Shown here: piece after piece, positions 31,348 to 42,311 of the stretch
Numbering within the stretch: the stretch's first letter is position 1
How the letters are laid out: the number at the start of each line of letters is the position of its first letter
Origin: Fusarium oxysporum f. sp. lycopersici 4287
Taxonomy: Eukaryota; Ascomycota; Sordariomycetes; Hypocreales; Nectriaceae
Reading direction: 5' to 3'
NCBI RefSeq assembly: GCF_000149955.1
Contig: NC_030991.1
Location: 3,404,385 to 3,468,384, forward strand
DNA: 64,000 nucleotides
Program-made: the position numbers and the translations under genes
The notes under the pieces: model-generated
Told to the model about the DNA's origin: nothing
Database searches by the model: none
The model's input: the letters and a program-made list of their open reading frames with translations, nothing else

Positions 31348-34300
31348 CACCGAGCCGGAGAGGATGGCTCTATCGCGCCGCCTATTGCGGCAGAACCCTC
31401 ACATTGCTGCTTTCCACTTCTACCGCCGATACACCCTCTTTCGGGATATCGTGCTAAGTAAGAAGTTCAGCATCACAGATTACTGGGATCGGTACGAATG
31501 GCAAGGCCGTGGTAGCCCACACAACCACGGCCTGTACTGGATGGATAATTGTCCAGGGGCCGACATGGAGGACGAAGCGGCTCGTGATGTATTTGCACGC
31601 ACATGGGGATTCCACGTCACTGCCATTAACCCTGAGCCGAGTAGGACTATGCCTCAGGGTGAGGGTAATCCCCTGAGCGTGGATCCCCTGAGCATAGAGA
31701 TGACATTCCTGCGGCTCTCACAAATCGTCAACCGCTGCCAGCGCCACAAGTGCAATACCACGTACTGCTTGCGCGTGAGGAAGAGAACCGGTGATCTGGC
31801 GAGGGACATGGAAGGTGCCGCTGCGGATATCGAGGCGGCAAACGTTGCCAATCCAGAGAGGGAGTGTCGTTTTGACTTCCCTCGTGCCTTGCGGGAGCTG
31901 GCCGCAGTGATCAGGAAGGAAGGCAGGTCGTACTATGTCTTTGAGGCGGCCCGGAATGACAGCCTCATGAATAACTTCAATCCTGCGATTATCCTAGGCT
32001 GGCTAGCCAATATCGACATATCTCCTTGCACCAGCTTACAGGCGGTTATTACGTACGCTGCGAAGTATTGCAGTAAATCTGAGAAGAAGACCGAGTCTTT
32101 CGCCAGGCTTGCAGACCAGGTCTTGCCTCACACATCGCACGTTCAGCCCCTGTTGTCCTTCTCCTCTCGCCTGATGAACAAGCTGATTGCCGAGAGAGAT
32201 TACTCGGCGCAGGAGATTTCCCATCTGCTGCTTAACATTCCGCTGCAAGAAGGCACCCGTATGGTTGTCACCGTGGACTGCCGTCCGTTGGAGCGACAGG
32301 CACGTTCGTATCGTGTGGACGGAGATGTCAACGAGGCCATCGGCAGCTACAGGAAATATCTAGAGAGAAAGGACCAGCATGAGGATATAACCTATCTCGA
32401 ATACCTGCAATCGTACAATCTCAACACGTGGAGGAGACTCGCTGCTCACGCGAAGAAGAGAGTCCTGTCTTACTTCCCTCGATACAAGTCTATGGAGGCC
32501 TCTTCCCAGTTTAACGACTTCTGCCGTGTTAAATTGATGATGGTTCATCCACATCGCTCTCCAGAAGAGTTGCTCGTTGTGGGCGGGCAGCGGTTCGATT
32601 CCTTCACGGCTGCGTACATGCACTGCAGACAGCACCATGATACCCATGCGGACGATCATTATGGGGAACCAGATACAGATGAATTGACGGCAGAGGAGGA
32701 TGAATTTGAGCTTGAGATCCATGAGGAGCCCATCGCGGAGGAGGACTGGCATGAACTCGCCCGCATGCTACCTGACCGCCCACTGGAGGAAGAGGACATC
32801 GACATCCTCGGCCGCCGAGACATTGACATCAATTACGATTGGACCCCTCGTGTTGGGCGGTATGCCGATGATGGCATTCTCAACAGCGACTACTGGAAGC
32901 AACGCAAAGCGGAAAACACCCTTGACCTTGATGTGGATGATCAGCCCTTGGAGGCTCGCGATTCCCTAAATCCAGAGCAGCGCATAGTATACGATACGGT
33001 GATGGGCCACTTCCTGACCCAGGATCCCTCTCAGTTGCTACTCCATGTGGATGGCGGAGGCGGCACTGGCAAGTCATACCTCATTAACCTGCTCTCCGCG
33101 CACCTCCAATCCGCGACAGGGGGGGGGGGACACCTGTTTGGCGTGCTGCGCCAACCGCGTCGCAGGAAACCAGATATCGGGCACTACCTTGCACTCCCTG
33201 TTACACCTCCCAATCAATAAGGACTTCAAGCCTCTATCTCCCGTTGATAAGACCCAGCTCCAGAAGAAGCTGAAGGATATCAAGTACCTCATCATCGATG
33301 AGAAGAGCATGCTAGGACTGCGTCAGCTATCGTGGATCGATGACCGTCTCCGCGAGGCGTTCCCGAACAGGAATGAGGAGTTCTTTGGCGGCCTGAACAT
33401 CCTCTTGGTTGGTGACTTCTTCCAGCTTCCCCCTGTGCTACAGAAGCCGCTTTGTTACGACAAAGAGGTGCAGGGAGTAGAGATCAAGGGCAGGAACGCA
33501 TATAGGCGCTTCGATAAATCAGTATTCTTGAAGGTTGTTCAGAGGCAGCGCGGCGACGACCAGGAGGCGTTTCGCACAGCTCTCGGGGAACTGCGGCTGC
33601 TCCAACTATCTATGGAGTCTTGGAAGCTCCTGTCCACCCGCGTGCAGGCAAAACTAGACGATCGAGAGGTCGCGAGGTTTTCCAGCGCCCTGCGAGTATA
33701 CGCTACCAAAGATAGGGTGAACGAGTATAACCACTATCACCTCGACCGCCTCGGCCGGCCAGTCGTCCAGGTCAAAGCTAAGAACGTCGGCCCTGGTGCG
33801 GCTGCTGCCCCTGATGACAAGGCGGGCAACCTTGCGAAGCAGATCCCTATATGCATTGGCGCTCGTCTGATGCTGACGTCTAACCTTTGGCAGCCCGTTG
33901 GCCTCTGCAACGGCGCTCGCGGTACGGTTTACGACATCGGCTGGGCACCCGGGGCTGACCCCATCCAAGATCCTCCTTGTGTTATCATGATGGAGTTTGA
34001 CAAGTACAACGGACCGGTGTTCCTGACCACCCCCGATGGCAAAAAGATTGTCCCAATTCTCCCAGTTGAGAGAGACTTTCTCATCGGAGCCACTCTCTGC
34101 GCTCGCACGCAGTTTCCCCTGATCGTATGCTACGCTATTACCGTGCACAAGTCACAAAGCATCACAGAAGATATGATCGTGACGGATCTCTCCTGCCGGG
34201 ACTTTCAGACCGGTTTAAGCTACGTGGCTGTCTCTCGTGTAAAAACGCTTGAGGGTTTGATGTTAGATGCGCCATTTGATCGTAATCACCTGGTCTACGG

Positions 34301-34472
34301 GTCTCCCCCGGATGGCATGAAGATGAAGATGAGGGATCAGGAGCTTAGGAAACGACAGGTTCTTACACGGAGTCCTTACATGATATATAATACCAAGAAT
34401 GGCCATGGCACTGGATCAGTACGTAGTAGTAGTAATAGCTTCCCGGCCCGCGGACACACGGCCTTCGGCTGA
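31348..34472 (+). pseudogene. Helitron Rep/helicase protein, C-terminal half
   Basis: Continues in phase from 28282 (DDWLA joined to ATEPERMALSRRLL). Rep domain: GRGSPHNHGLYW near 31507-31540, where the HUH motif reads H-N-H instead of H-hydrophobic-H, and the two-Tyr motif YAAKYCSK near 32053. The SF1 Pif1-like helicase follows: Walker A DGGGGTGKS (about 33050-33075), Walker B IIDEKSM (about 33292), motif III LVGDFFQLPPV, and C-terminal motifs HKSQS and YVAVSRVKTLEGLML. A one-base frameshift near 33160-33170, close to an 11-base G run, separates VLRQP from VAGNQISGTTLHSLL. Stop at 34472. The product would unwind and nick DNA for rolling-circle transposition. Confidence 0.88.
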
Positions 34473-34474
34473 GG

Positions 34475-34530
34475 CTACCCCATGCGCCCCATCGCCGCTC
34501 CAATGTGCATGGGGTGGCGTAGTATTTTAT
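34475..34530. repeat. Hairpin beyond Helitron stop, possible 3' terminus
   Basis: CCCCATGC and GCATGGGG are separated by about 21 bp, followed by TTTTATTAGTAGT. Helitrons end in a hairpin plus CTRR; the hairpin is present but an exact CTRR end is not clear. Confidence 0.35.
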
Positions 34531-34540
34531 TAGTAGTCAT

Positions 34541-35215
34541 TTGTTTTCTCCTTCTCCAACTCCTTCCTGGCTCAATCTTCCTGTCGCCATCGCAAATTTG
34601 ACTGTCGCTCGCACCGCCTCCAGGTTAGGTCTCCACTTTGCTCCGTCTGACGCCGACTTTCCACCTAGAAAGAAGGAAAGGTTGCCCATCATGTTTTGTC
34701 CTACTCAACGCATGGCTTCACGCTCTGCTTCCCATCTTGTGCATCGGAACAGAAAATGCTCCATTGTCTCTGGTCCACATCCACATTCACACATGTCCGA
34801 CTCTGCGGCCCCGATCTTGTTGAGGTAGCTGTTGATCTTCGCCATTCCCGTGCGGAGCTGCGAGAGCACTCCGGCTTCTCGTCTCTTGCAAATGTCGTAT
34901 AGTGCTTGCGTATGTTTGCCTGGTAGGGCCCGATCTATCCGTTTGGAGTAGTTGCCTACATTGTTGGGTAGTTTCCGTTGCTGATGCAGCTGCGACACTG
35001 CCAGCCTGAGCCGCGTGGAGCGGGGTAGCGATTGCGGCGTGCATCCCGCTCTGGTAGCCTTCTTGGCTTGTCTCTTTGCTTCACGACTCATGCTGAGGTC
35101 ATCGTCTCTGGATGGTACCCAGATCATCTTGACTCTATTGTTTCCCTTTCTCAGTCGCTCGATGTGCTCGTAGATCTGACGGATGGAGGTCTGGCCTGAT
35201 TGCTGTTGCGGTCGG
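34541..35215 (-). pseudogene. LINE (Tad-like non-LTR) fragment, RNase H to C-terminal knuckle
   Basis: Minus-strand frame with NRVKMIWVPSRDDDLSMSREAKRQAKKA, which is the end of a retrotransposon RNase H, then LSQLRTGMAKINSYLNKIGAAESDMCECGCGPETMEHFLFRC, the usual C-terminal CCHC-type region of fungal LINE polymerases. Reverse transcriptase is absent, so only the 3' end of the ORF remains. Confidence 0.75.
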
Positions 35216-35425
35216 GCAAGCTAAAATCTTATCGCAACGTGAGAGCCGTGGGGCCCGCACGCTGACAAAGGCTTTGCCTCAAATGATTTCCAGCCAGGTA
35301 ACCCCTCGCAACGCGATGGAGCTCCACTTTAATTAGGCCGAGCTTCAAAACACAAAACATACGTTTGCGATGCAAATATCCACCCTTCGAAATTGATCCT
35401 CACCACGACACCAATCCCACATATC

Positions 35426-37895
35426 ATGGATGGATCATTGAGTGTAGAAGAGTTGACAAGACTCCTACGAGATGCTGAGCAGCGCGCGAAGGAGGAGCGA
35501 CAACGCGCCGAGGAAGCGGAGAGAGAACGACAGGAGGAGCGGCAACGCGCCGAAAGAGAACAGCAACGCGCCGAGGAAGCGGAGAGAGAACGACAGGAGG
35601 AGCGGCAACGCGCCGAGAGAGAACAGCAACGCGCCGAGAGGGAACAGCAACGTGCCGAAGCGTCAGAGGAACAAACACGACTCACGACACTTGACGAATA
35701 CATTGCAGCTTGCCATGCTTCCGTTTTCTCTCGCTTCGCCATCGAAACAGACCCAAATCTGACTTCAAGGGGCTCCATCACCAATCCGCGTGACAAGTGG
35801 TGTCCTAAAAACCTCAGGCCATGGCCCGACTTCCTTGATCAACAGAAGCTCACCTTCGGTACACTCTACGATTCATTTCCTACCGAAACCCGCGTTTTCG
35901 AGAACCGAAACTTCCTGGCCGGCTTGGGGAACAGGATCTCTCAACGGCCGATAGCAGACGAGAAGACGCTCGAATATTTCCTACATAATAGCGTGGAGGA
36001 TCCGGTTAGAGCCATCATACAACAGCTCAAACAGGTGGAAGAGGTCAGCAGGGCTTTTCAGATCGGAGATGGTGTCGTCTTTGAGAACCATCCCCATGCC
36101 CTCAGCGATGCGGCCGAAGAAGTCGTTGAGCGGGAGACCCCATCGACACCACCACCACCGCCGCCACCGCCACCGCCACCGCAGACGCCAGACCACCGAA
36201 GAGATCTCAAGCAGCTGCGGCCGGATCAAATCTGCGTTTATCGATCCGACAATACCCTGTCCTCCCGGCGCACCATGGTTTACGTTTCCGAGTATAAGCC
36301 GCCTCACAAGTTGACCGCCCCGCATCTTCGTCTCGGTCTCCGCGCGATGGACATCCACAAGGAAGTTGTGAACCGAAGGACGATTCCGACTTCTGTAGAC
36401 CCTGACGCGCGTTTTCAGTACCACGCAGAGAGGCTGACGGCATCTGCCATCACGCAGACGTATCACTACATGATCGAAAGTGGCCTTGAATATGGTCTTC
36501 TTACCACTGGCGAGGCCATTGTGTTTCTCAAAGTTGACTGGGACGAGCCTGAGACTCTGTACTATCATCTAGCAGAGCCTGGTCCGGAGGTGTCGGCGCA
36601 TCCAAACAACGTCCATATATGCACGGCTGTCGGTCAATATCTGGCGTTCACCCTCATGGCTCTCGGTTTGCCTGGAGAACGACGGGGGAATAGGCAGGAG
36701 GAACGTCTACAAGCTATGAAGAACTTGAAGACGTGGGCTGAGGACTTCGAATCGACATTGCGCTCTATCCCGGAAAATGAACGATCGGCGTCATCAGACT
36801 ACTCACCTGGCCATGAACCTACCACCTACAAGGATGTTGACCGGTCGCCGGCCTTGCCCCGCAAAAGGACACGTCGAACTGCTGCGTGCCAGACTGGCGA
36901 GGGGTCGTTGACGAAGGGCGACAGGCAGGAACCATCTGATGACGAGTCGGCGCCCAGGCCACCGGACACGCCTACGCCAACCGGACGAAACACAAGACAA
37001 GGAACTAGACGGAGCCACCGACTAGCGTTACTGGCGTTACGGCCGCGCGGAGGAGGCGGCGAGCAGGGTCGGCAGTACTGTACGCAGAAATGTCTTCTCG
37101 GCATGGTCAAGGGTGGTTTTCTCGACCCAAAGTGCCCGAACGTGGCACTTCACTGCAAGAGCAGTGCTCCTGCCCGCGCACGTCATCCTGTCGACCACAA
37201 GGAGTGGCTTCGCCTACTCTGGATCCAGCTGAAACAGTCGCTCGACGACGGGATCAGGCCATTGGGGGGAGGGTGGTGCGCGGGGTGTGCTTTTCCAAGT
37301 GACCCTACTTGTGCATGGCTACACATTTGTCAGCAAGGGCACGGTGCGGGCTTTCATCAAAGATCTCGAGCACGAGGCTGCTGTCTACGAGCGTCTCAAA
37401 CCAATCCAGGGCGTCCACGTGCCTGTCTTCCTGGGTGCCATTGACCTTGGATCGATGAACAAGACTTACTACTATGACCACCGGGTCTACGTGGTGCACA
37501 TGACATTTTTGTCCTGGGGAGGCTGCAGCATCGACAGAGCACAGAACATGGGCGACATGAACAAGTCACTCGAAGACGAGGCCATTCGGTCCTTGAGAGC
37601 CATGCATCGGGAGGGCGTGATCCATAAAGATGTGCGACTTGCAAACATGTTATTCAACCCTGAGACCAACGGGGTTATGGTGATCGACTTTGAACGGGCT
37701 TTGCTCCTCAAGCCGCCTCGGCGTCCGTTGGCGCAGCTGGTGCCGAACAAGCGAGCGTGGAAGTCGGAGACGATGGATGCCAAGAAGGTGACTGGTGATT
37801 CAAGCAAGCGAAGTCGGCCAAGTCAAGGCTTTTCAGAGGATATTTGGTTGGCAAAGACGGCGTTCTTAGAGTGGAATGCTGACCGATGGACATGA
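35426..37895 (+). pseudogene. Kinase-like protein with charged coiled coil and poly-Pro linker, one frameshift
   Basis: ATG at 35426. Residues about 8-85 form a highly charged coiled coil built from repeated EERQRAEEAERERQ units; the DNA here is a tandem of about 63 bp. A conserved fungal region follows (CHASVFSRFAIETDPNLTS, CPKNLRPWPDFL), then a run of 11 Pro (about residue 240), then ICVYRSDNTLSSRRTMVYVSEYK. Near residue 613 the frame shifts by one base at a G run (37265-37275) into 37287-37895. That part carries kinase features: EAAVYERLKPIQG (helix C Glu), catalytic HKDVRLANMLF and metal-binding VIDFERA (DFE in place of DFG). Looks like a fungus-specific kinase-like family; substrate unknown. 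The shift may be a sequencing error, in which case the protein is about 820 aa. Confidence 0.7.
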
Positions 37896-37977
37896 GTCGC
37901 GAGAGCGCCTTGCTAGCAAATCTACAGTCAATCACCCTACACTTCTATTTATAAATCGTCCTGTACCCTAAAACAAC

Positions 37978-38505
37978 TCTCTCCTGTAAAACTTTTTCCT
38001 TGGCACCCGCTGTTAGCGCTCTGCTAGGGTAGAGAATTTTTGCAGGCTAAAATGGCAGCAAAAGCAGCTGTGGGGCTAACGGGACCCTAACAGCTGCCTG
38101 AAGAAAGGGATTCAGAGAGTTGACCTTTCTTCGCGACGAGTGTCTGCAACGACATTGAGCTTCGCGAGCTCTTGACATCGCCTTCGGGCGCTACTTCTCA
38201 CGTGTTATTTGCGGCTTCTTCTTACCCCGACATTCCGGCTTCGCGAGCCTTCGACAATCCGGGCTCTGCGCCCTCGACTTCCCGTACGACCGACTTCTGC
38301 AGCCTCCGCTGCCCAGACGACATTCGCAGCATCTTGCTGCTTGACATTGAGGGTCATCGTGCCCTCACCGTCACTCTCACCTTCGCCCGCAGTTTAACGC
38401 TGCCTCGACCGACCTCTGCAGCTTTGGCTGCCCGAACAACACAAACAGCCTTCGGCTGCTCGACTTTCTGGGCCCTCTGGTGCCCTCGACCTTGACGCAC
38501 GGACC
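37978..38505 (+). repeat. R repeat, copy c (hairpin array)
   Basis: The 5' part matches copies a and b. The 3' part (about 38155-38490) is a row of about ten small hairpins, most followed by CGAC: GAGCTTCGCGAGCTC, GGCTTCGCGAGCC, GGGCTCTGCGCCC, GCAGCCTCCGCTGC, GCAGCATCTTGCTGC, GCAGCTTTGGCTGC, CAGCCTTCGGCTG. No protein is supported here. It ends at the LTR at 38506. Confidence 0.75.
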
Positions 38506-38710
38506 TGTTGAATGTTGGAGGGTTCACCCTCAACTTCAGGATTAAGGTTCAGGATTAAAGTTTGACCCCTAAACTTAGATCGTAGGACTTTCATCTAGGA
38601 CTTTCTAGGACTCAAGTCCTAGAAGGAACCAGTCGAAGATATAAGGTCTCAATAGTCCTTCGATTGCGACAGAATCAAGAAATATACACGATTCACCTTA
38701 ACATCTGACA
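38506..38710 (+). mobile_element. Solo LTR of the Copia family, no target duplication
   Basis: 205 bp, TGTTGAATGTTGG to AACATCTGACA, the reverse orientation of the LTRs at 49468 and 54457. Flanks GGACC and GCTTC do not match. The left side joins R-repeat sequence and the right side joins the middle of a hAT gene, so the locus is a rearrangement product. Confidence 0.9.
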
Positions 38711-39975
38711 GCTTCTTGTTGAATATTGCGAAGCATGCCAGTCAACAAGTCAGATCTGTGGATAGCTACCACAAGATTGTGCAGTTTGCCTGCTGGCCCC
38801 TTCTTGCGCCAAATCAAATGTTCTGCTTCGGTAAGAGGCTCTGCCCCTGATATCCGCCGCTCAAAAGCGTCAGCATCGTGCCCAAATAGAATGGCTTTGG
38901 CGGAGAGGTTCAAGGTATGCCCAAAACAGCGCCCTCGCCTGCGGGCCCCAACGAAGCCGAGCTCTCCACCAATAATCTCCATGGCGGTATCATTGTTTTT
39001 CGCGTTGTCAAGCGTGAAATAGCCAATCTTGTCTTGGATCTGATACGATTCAATTACGTCGAGGATTTCTGCGGCGATGTTAGGCCCAGTGTGCCTGGCG
39101 CTAACTTCGGGGAGCCCAAGCGTAATCTTGCAAGGCTTATTGTTTTCGTCCCTAAAGAAGCAACAGATACCATATAGGGCGTATCGGTTTCCAGACCGCC
39201 AGCCGTCGAAGGAGATGTGGATAAGTCCAGGCGCCTTGCCCAAGACCTCTATCACCTTCTGCTTGTGTTGTTCGAATGCGGCGACGATCTTTTCTCGAAC
39301 AGTTGTGTGGGTAATATTGGCTTTACGTGCCGAAACTGACGGGTTCAAGTAATCGAAGATAGCATGGAGTTCTGCCTCCTCGGCAATTGAAAAGGAGTGA
39401 TTCTTGGCCACGATCCAATCGATCAGAAGCCTCCGGAAGTGTTCCTTGTCGAAGCGTTTAATGAAGTTATTCGCAATCGCTTGTTCTCGGGGGTCGTGTA
39501 GATCGAGCTTCATGGATTCAGCGAGAGTCCGCTGCCCCGGAGGCTTTCTGCCCTTAGAATTCGCCTTCTTTTCAGCAGTTCCTTGGGTCATTCCAGGCGG
39601 AGCGCGGATCCCGTGGTCGTTGAACAGATGATTGTACGCGTTATGAATACCATCAGCTTCGAAATGTCGTGGATGTGGATTATTCTTGCGAATGCACGCT
39701 CGGCATATCCATCTGCGGGCGTCTTCCTTTTGGATGTCATATCCAAATTGCCAGGCCCAGCAACGCGTCTCCCTGGCTCGCTCAGAGAACGCCCAGCCTG
39801 GGAAATGCCTCCAGAGCGTACGTTCGTACTGTTCATCGCTTGCGGAAGAGGTCCTCAGAGTCGAGACAGGGGTCGAGGTTGAACGGGTAGGATACGGCGT
39901 CGGGCAGGGTGTTAATTCGGTAGCGGACCCGAAGCCGCTGTCGGAAATGTTGATGCAGGAATCAGGCGAGGTCAT
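38711..39975 (-). CDS. hAT transposase (hAT4), N-terminal 420 aa, truncated by LTR
   Basis: ATG at 39975. Same subfamily as hAT5: WAFSERARETRCWAWQFGYDIQ, BED finger RRWICRACIRKNNPHPRHF...HLFNDHGI (about residues 88-125), DPREQAIANNFIKRFDKEHF, hAT core HISFDGWRSGNRYALYGI, FTLDNAKNNDTAM, CFGHTLNLSAKAILFG. The coding sequence is open until it meets the LTR at 38710, where it stops after NIQQE plus four LTR-coded residues. The homolog at 61922 continues for over 400 residues, so the C-terminal half, including the dimerisation domain, is missing. Confidence 0.88.
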
Positions 39976-40639
39976 GGTAAAATAATCTCTTTGTCGTGTC
40001 GAAATCGCAAAACATGGTGCAGGTGATGGGTCAACAACAGGTCGTCAGGTTAGCGCGAATGACGAGTCCAACGCGGCTAGTTGGCACAATATGCCCTTAT
40101 CCTGCAGATGTTTCAGATACTTACCTTTCGAGCTAATTTGGTGTGGACGAGCACGTAGCGAGTGCCATATTGGGGTCGGGTATTAGATAAGTCCCTAACA
40201 TCCTTCACATCACGAGCTTGACGCGATTAGTATTGCTTGCAATTTTTCGCGCAGTATTGAGATATTGAGGGATCTGGACGCGTTTTCTTAATCAGCTTGC
40301 CGGCAGTTATTTAATGGTATAATTGTTGTATTATAAATCCAAAGTATGGACAGTCGAGCTTGATATTTGCTGGATATGTTGTTGAGGAAAATGTACACCA
40401 ATTGATGGCCCTCATGATGATATGCACTCACGGAGCAAATCTTAAGTATATCCATCAAGACTTACGTCATCCCAATGAGAAAGCATACGACATTCGAATA
40501 GTGTTTCCTATATTGTATGTATTCTAAAATTGCGCTGTTCAGAAGTTTCATGGTGTTTTTGACATAGGGTAGCAATATTGCAAAAGTTATGGGGCACATC
40601 AGCCTCTGTTAGAGGTATTCTGCCAAAATACATGGGCCC
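39976..40639. other. Intergenic, likely hAT4 5' region
   Basis: AT-rich, no gene supported. It presumably holds the hAT4 leader and TIR, which I could not delimit. Confidence 0.35.
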
Positions 40640-40823
40640 CCTTAACTACCCCCACTTCTAATCCACCCAAATCCACCCAATCCATCCACGACATCGCCGA
40701 GTGGATTCGGTGGATTAGCCAATCCACTGGGGTTTTGCTAGTGGAGTGGACAGTGGAATCCACGAGTGGATCCACTACGTGGATTGGGTGGAGTGGCTTT
40801 CAACCCTGTCCACTCATCCTGGA
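40640..40823. repeat. TGGAT/ATCCA inverted-repeat block
   Basis: Many TGGATT, TGGAGTGG and AATCCACC words in both orientations. It abuts the break in the pogo transposase, like the block at 4617-4700. Probably subterminal repeats of a deleted transposon. Confidence 0.5.
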
Positions 40824-41772
40824 ATTTCAGTCAGCGGTATTTCTGATCGAGAACAGGTAGATACCTACAGATACATGGCTCCCATGGCCATCTAATATGA
40901 TGAGCCTTGCATCAGACTCATCTGCTGGCTGGCTTTGGGGCAGATAAACCTCTTTGAGCCACTCGACCGCAATATGGTTGTCTGTCCAGCCGTTATCGGA
41001 TGTGATATAATACCAGTCGGCGATCTTGTTAAACTCATCAATAAACCACTGCTTCTGAAGTTCTTTGCCCTTGAAGATAATTCCCGGCTTTAGAAGACGG
41101 CCATCTGCAGTGACGGCTTCGATAAAACTAGTCCAAGTGCGGGACTGCGAGCCTTTGAGGAAGGCCTTCCTCCTGGGATCGCTACTGCCAATTACCAAGG
41201 AATCCAAACCTAGATTTGCAATTTATTGCTAAGTCTTGTATCAGAAGTGGTCAGTACTCACCAAATCCAGCCATGATACCGCCCTCGTCAACATTAACCG
41301 TGTTCTCAGGCTTGATCCAGCCATATTCGCTCTCCCGGATACCAAAGTACCAATTGACGGCCATTGGGGTAAAAGAATTGAACCTTGAAGCTTCCTGGCG
41401 TTTTCCTACCTTCGTATCGATCTCTGGATGGCGTTTAATAAATCTGGCTAGCCAGTGTACACCGATAGGCGTTTCCCGGCCCTGCTGTCTCAACAGGGCA
41501 GCTACCGTGGCGCGAACTTGACTGTGGGAAGGAGCATAGCCCAAGGCCTCTTGTCGAAGTATCCATGTAACTAATCTAGCCTCTTGGGATTTGTATAACA
41601 ACTGGGCAGGTTGGGTGACCTCGGACTTTGACGGTAGGCCTCTTAATCGGTCAGACAGAGTGGTTTGGGGCATTCCATGCTTCTGGGCGGCCTGGTGCTG
41701 CGAGAGGTGGTTATCTGTAACATCCAGTATAGCTTCAATGACATCATTCTCTGTATAAGACTGTTGAGGCAT
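40824..41772 (-). pseudogene. pogo/Fot-like transposase, 3' truncated
   Basis: ATG at 41772. HTH psq domain (NDVIEAILDVTDNHLSQHQAA, residues about 6-50), CENP-B-type HTH (residues about 60-130, HWLARFIKRHPEI), then the DDE domain: WIKPENTVNVDEGG with the first Asp. Intron at 41210-41261 (donor GTGAGT). Then FGLDSLVIGSSDPRRKAF, NGWTDNHIAVEWL and LIILDGHGSH with the second Asp region. A second possible intron begins right after HGSH (GTATCTG...CTGAC...CCAG, about 40880-40824). Coding then runs into the TGGAT block, so the last catalytic residue and the C-terminus are lost. The 5' flank extends to a terminal repeat near 42080. Confidence 0.8.
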
Positions 41773-42080
41773 TTTCAAGGCGATTAAAGGAAGCTGCTAT
41801 AGATAAAAGTTTGATGAAATTTTGGGGAGGCTGGGTGATGAAGGAGACATTTTGAGAAATTTTACATTAGTGCCATGCGACCAAACTGCTTATGTAAAAT
41901 ACAAATGAACATTCCAATATGAAACAGCATGAAACTCTCAGTAAGACACAATCTGTTCCATGTAAATAACTTCAATTTTGGCCAAGCACTGTGCAAGTGA
42001 AGTTTAACATTTTGTATGGGGAAATCTTTTTTTCGCTGACCGGTAGGTGGGTATGACCGGCAGGTGGGTACTGCATGGTA
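41773..42080. repeat. 5' flank and terminal repeat of the pogo element
   Basis: Shared with 17880-18150. Ends in two tandem CCGGTAGGTGGGTA / CCGGCAGGTGGGTA words, then CTGCATGGTA. The tandem subterminal layout matches other pogo-type ends here. Confidence 0.55.
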
Positions 42081-42311
42081 CAGGCATGTTGTAGGACTCT
42101 CTTGCTGCACCTGACTGGACATTGTCAGTCCCCATATTGTCTCCCTGCTTTGTTCCCATTTCCAGCTGCTCCGGCGGGGAGGGGACTGGCGCAGAGGGCC
42201 TTGCCGTTTTAAAACCTTGATTCAAATTCGGCGTTAATGCAATAATCGCCCCGGCTATCCGGCATTCGACAGAAAGGTTACTTGCCCAATAGGGAATGCT
42301 GCCTTAAGGCT

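Larger units (their letters stand above)
25672..34472 (+). mobile_element. Helitron, interrupted by hAT3 and frameshifted
   Basis: Rolling-circle transposon of about 5.7 kb once the 3,057-bp hAT insert and its 8-bp duplication are removed. Coding segments occur in order: 25672-26481, 26614-27273, 27274-28282, 31348-33160 and 33160-34472. A hairpin CCCCATGC...GCATGGGG lies at 34478-34514, just past the last stop, and could be the 3' terminal hairpin. The 5' end was not located. Confidence 0.85.

Noticed and set aside
35465..35678. Minus-strand Leu/Val-rich frames opposite the coiled coil as membrane proteins
   Set aside because: They are antisense reading of the tandem Glu/Arg codons on the plus strand.
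38172..38495. Plus-strand 107-codon frame in the R repeat as a protein
   Set aside because: The frame runs through the hairpin array and is not conserved in copy b. It looks like a by-product of GC-rich repeats.
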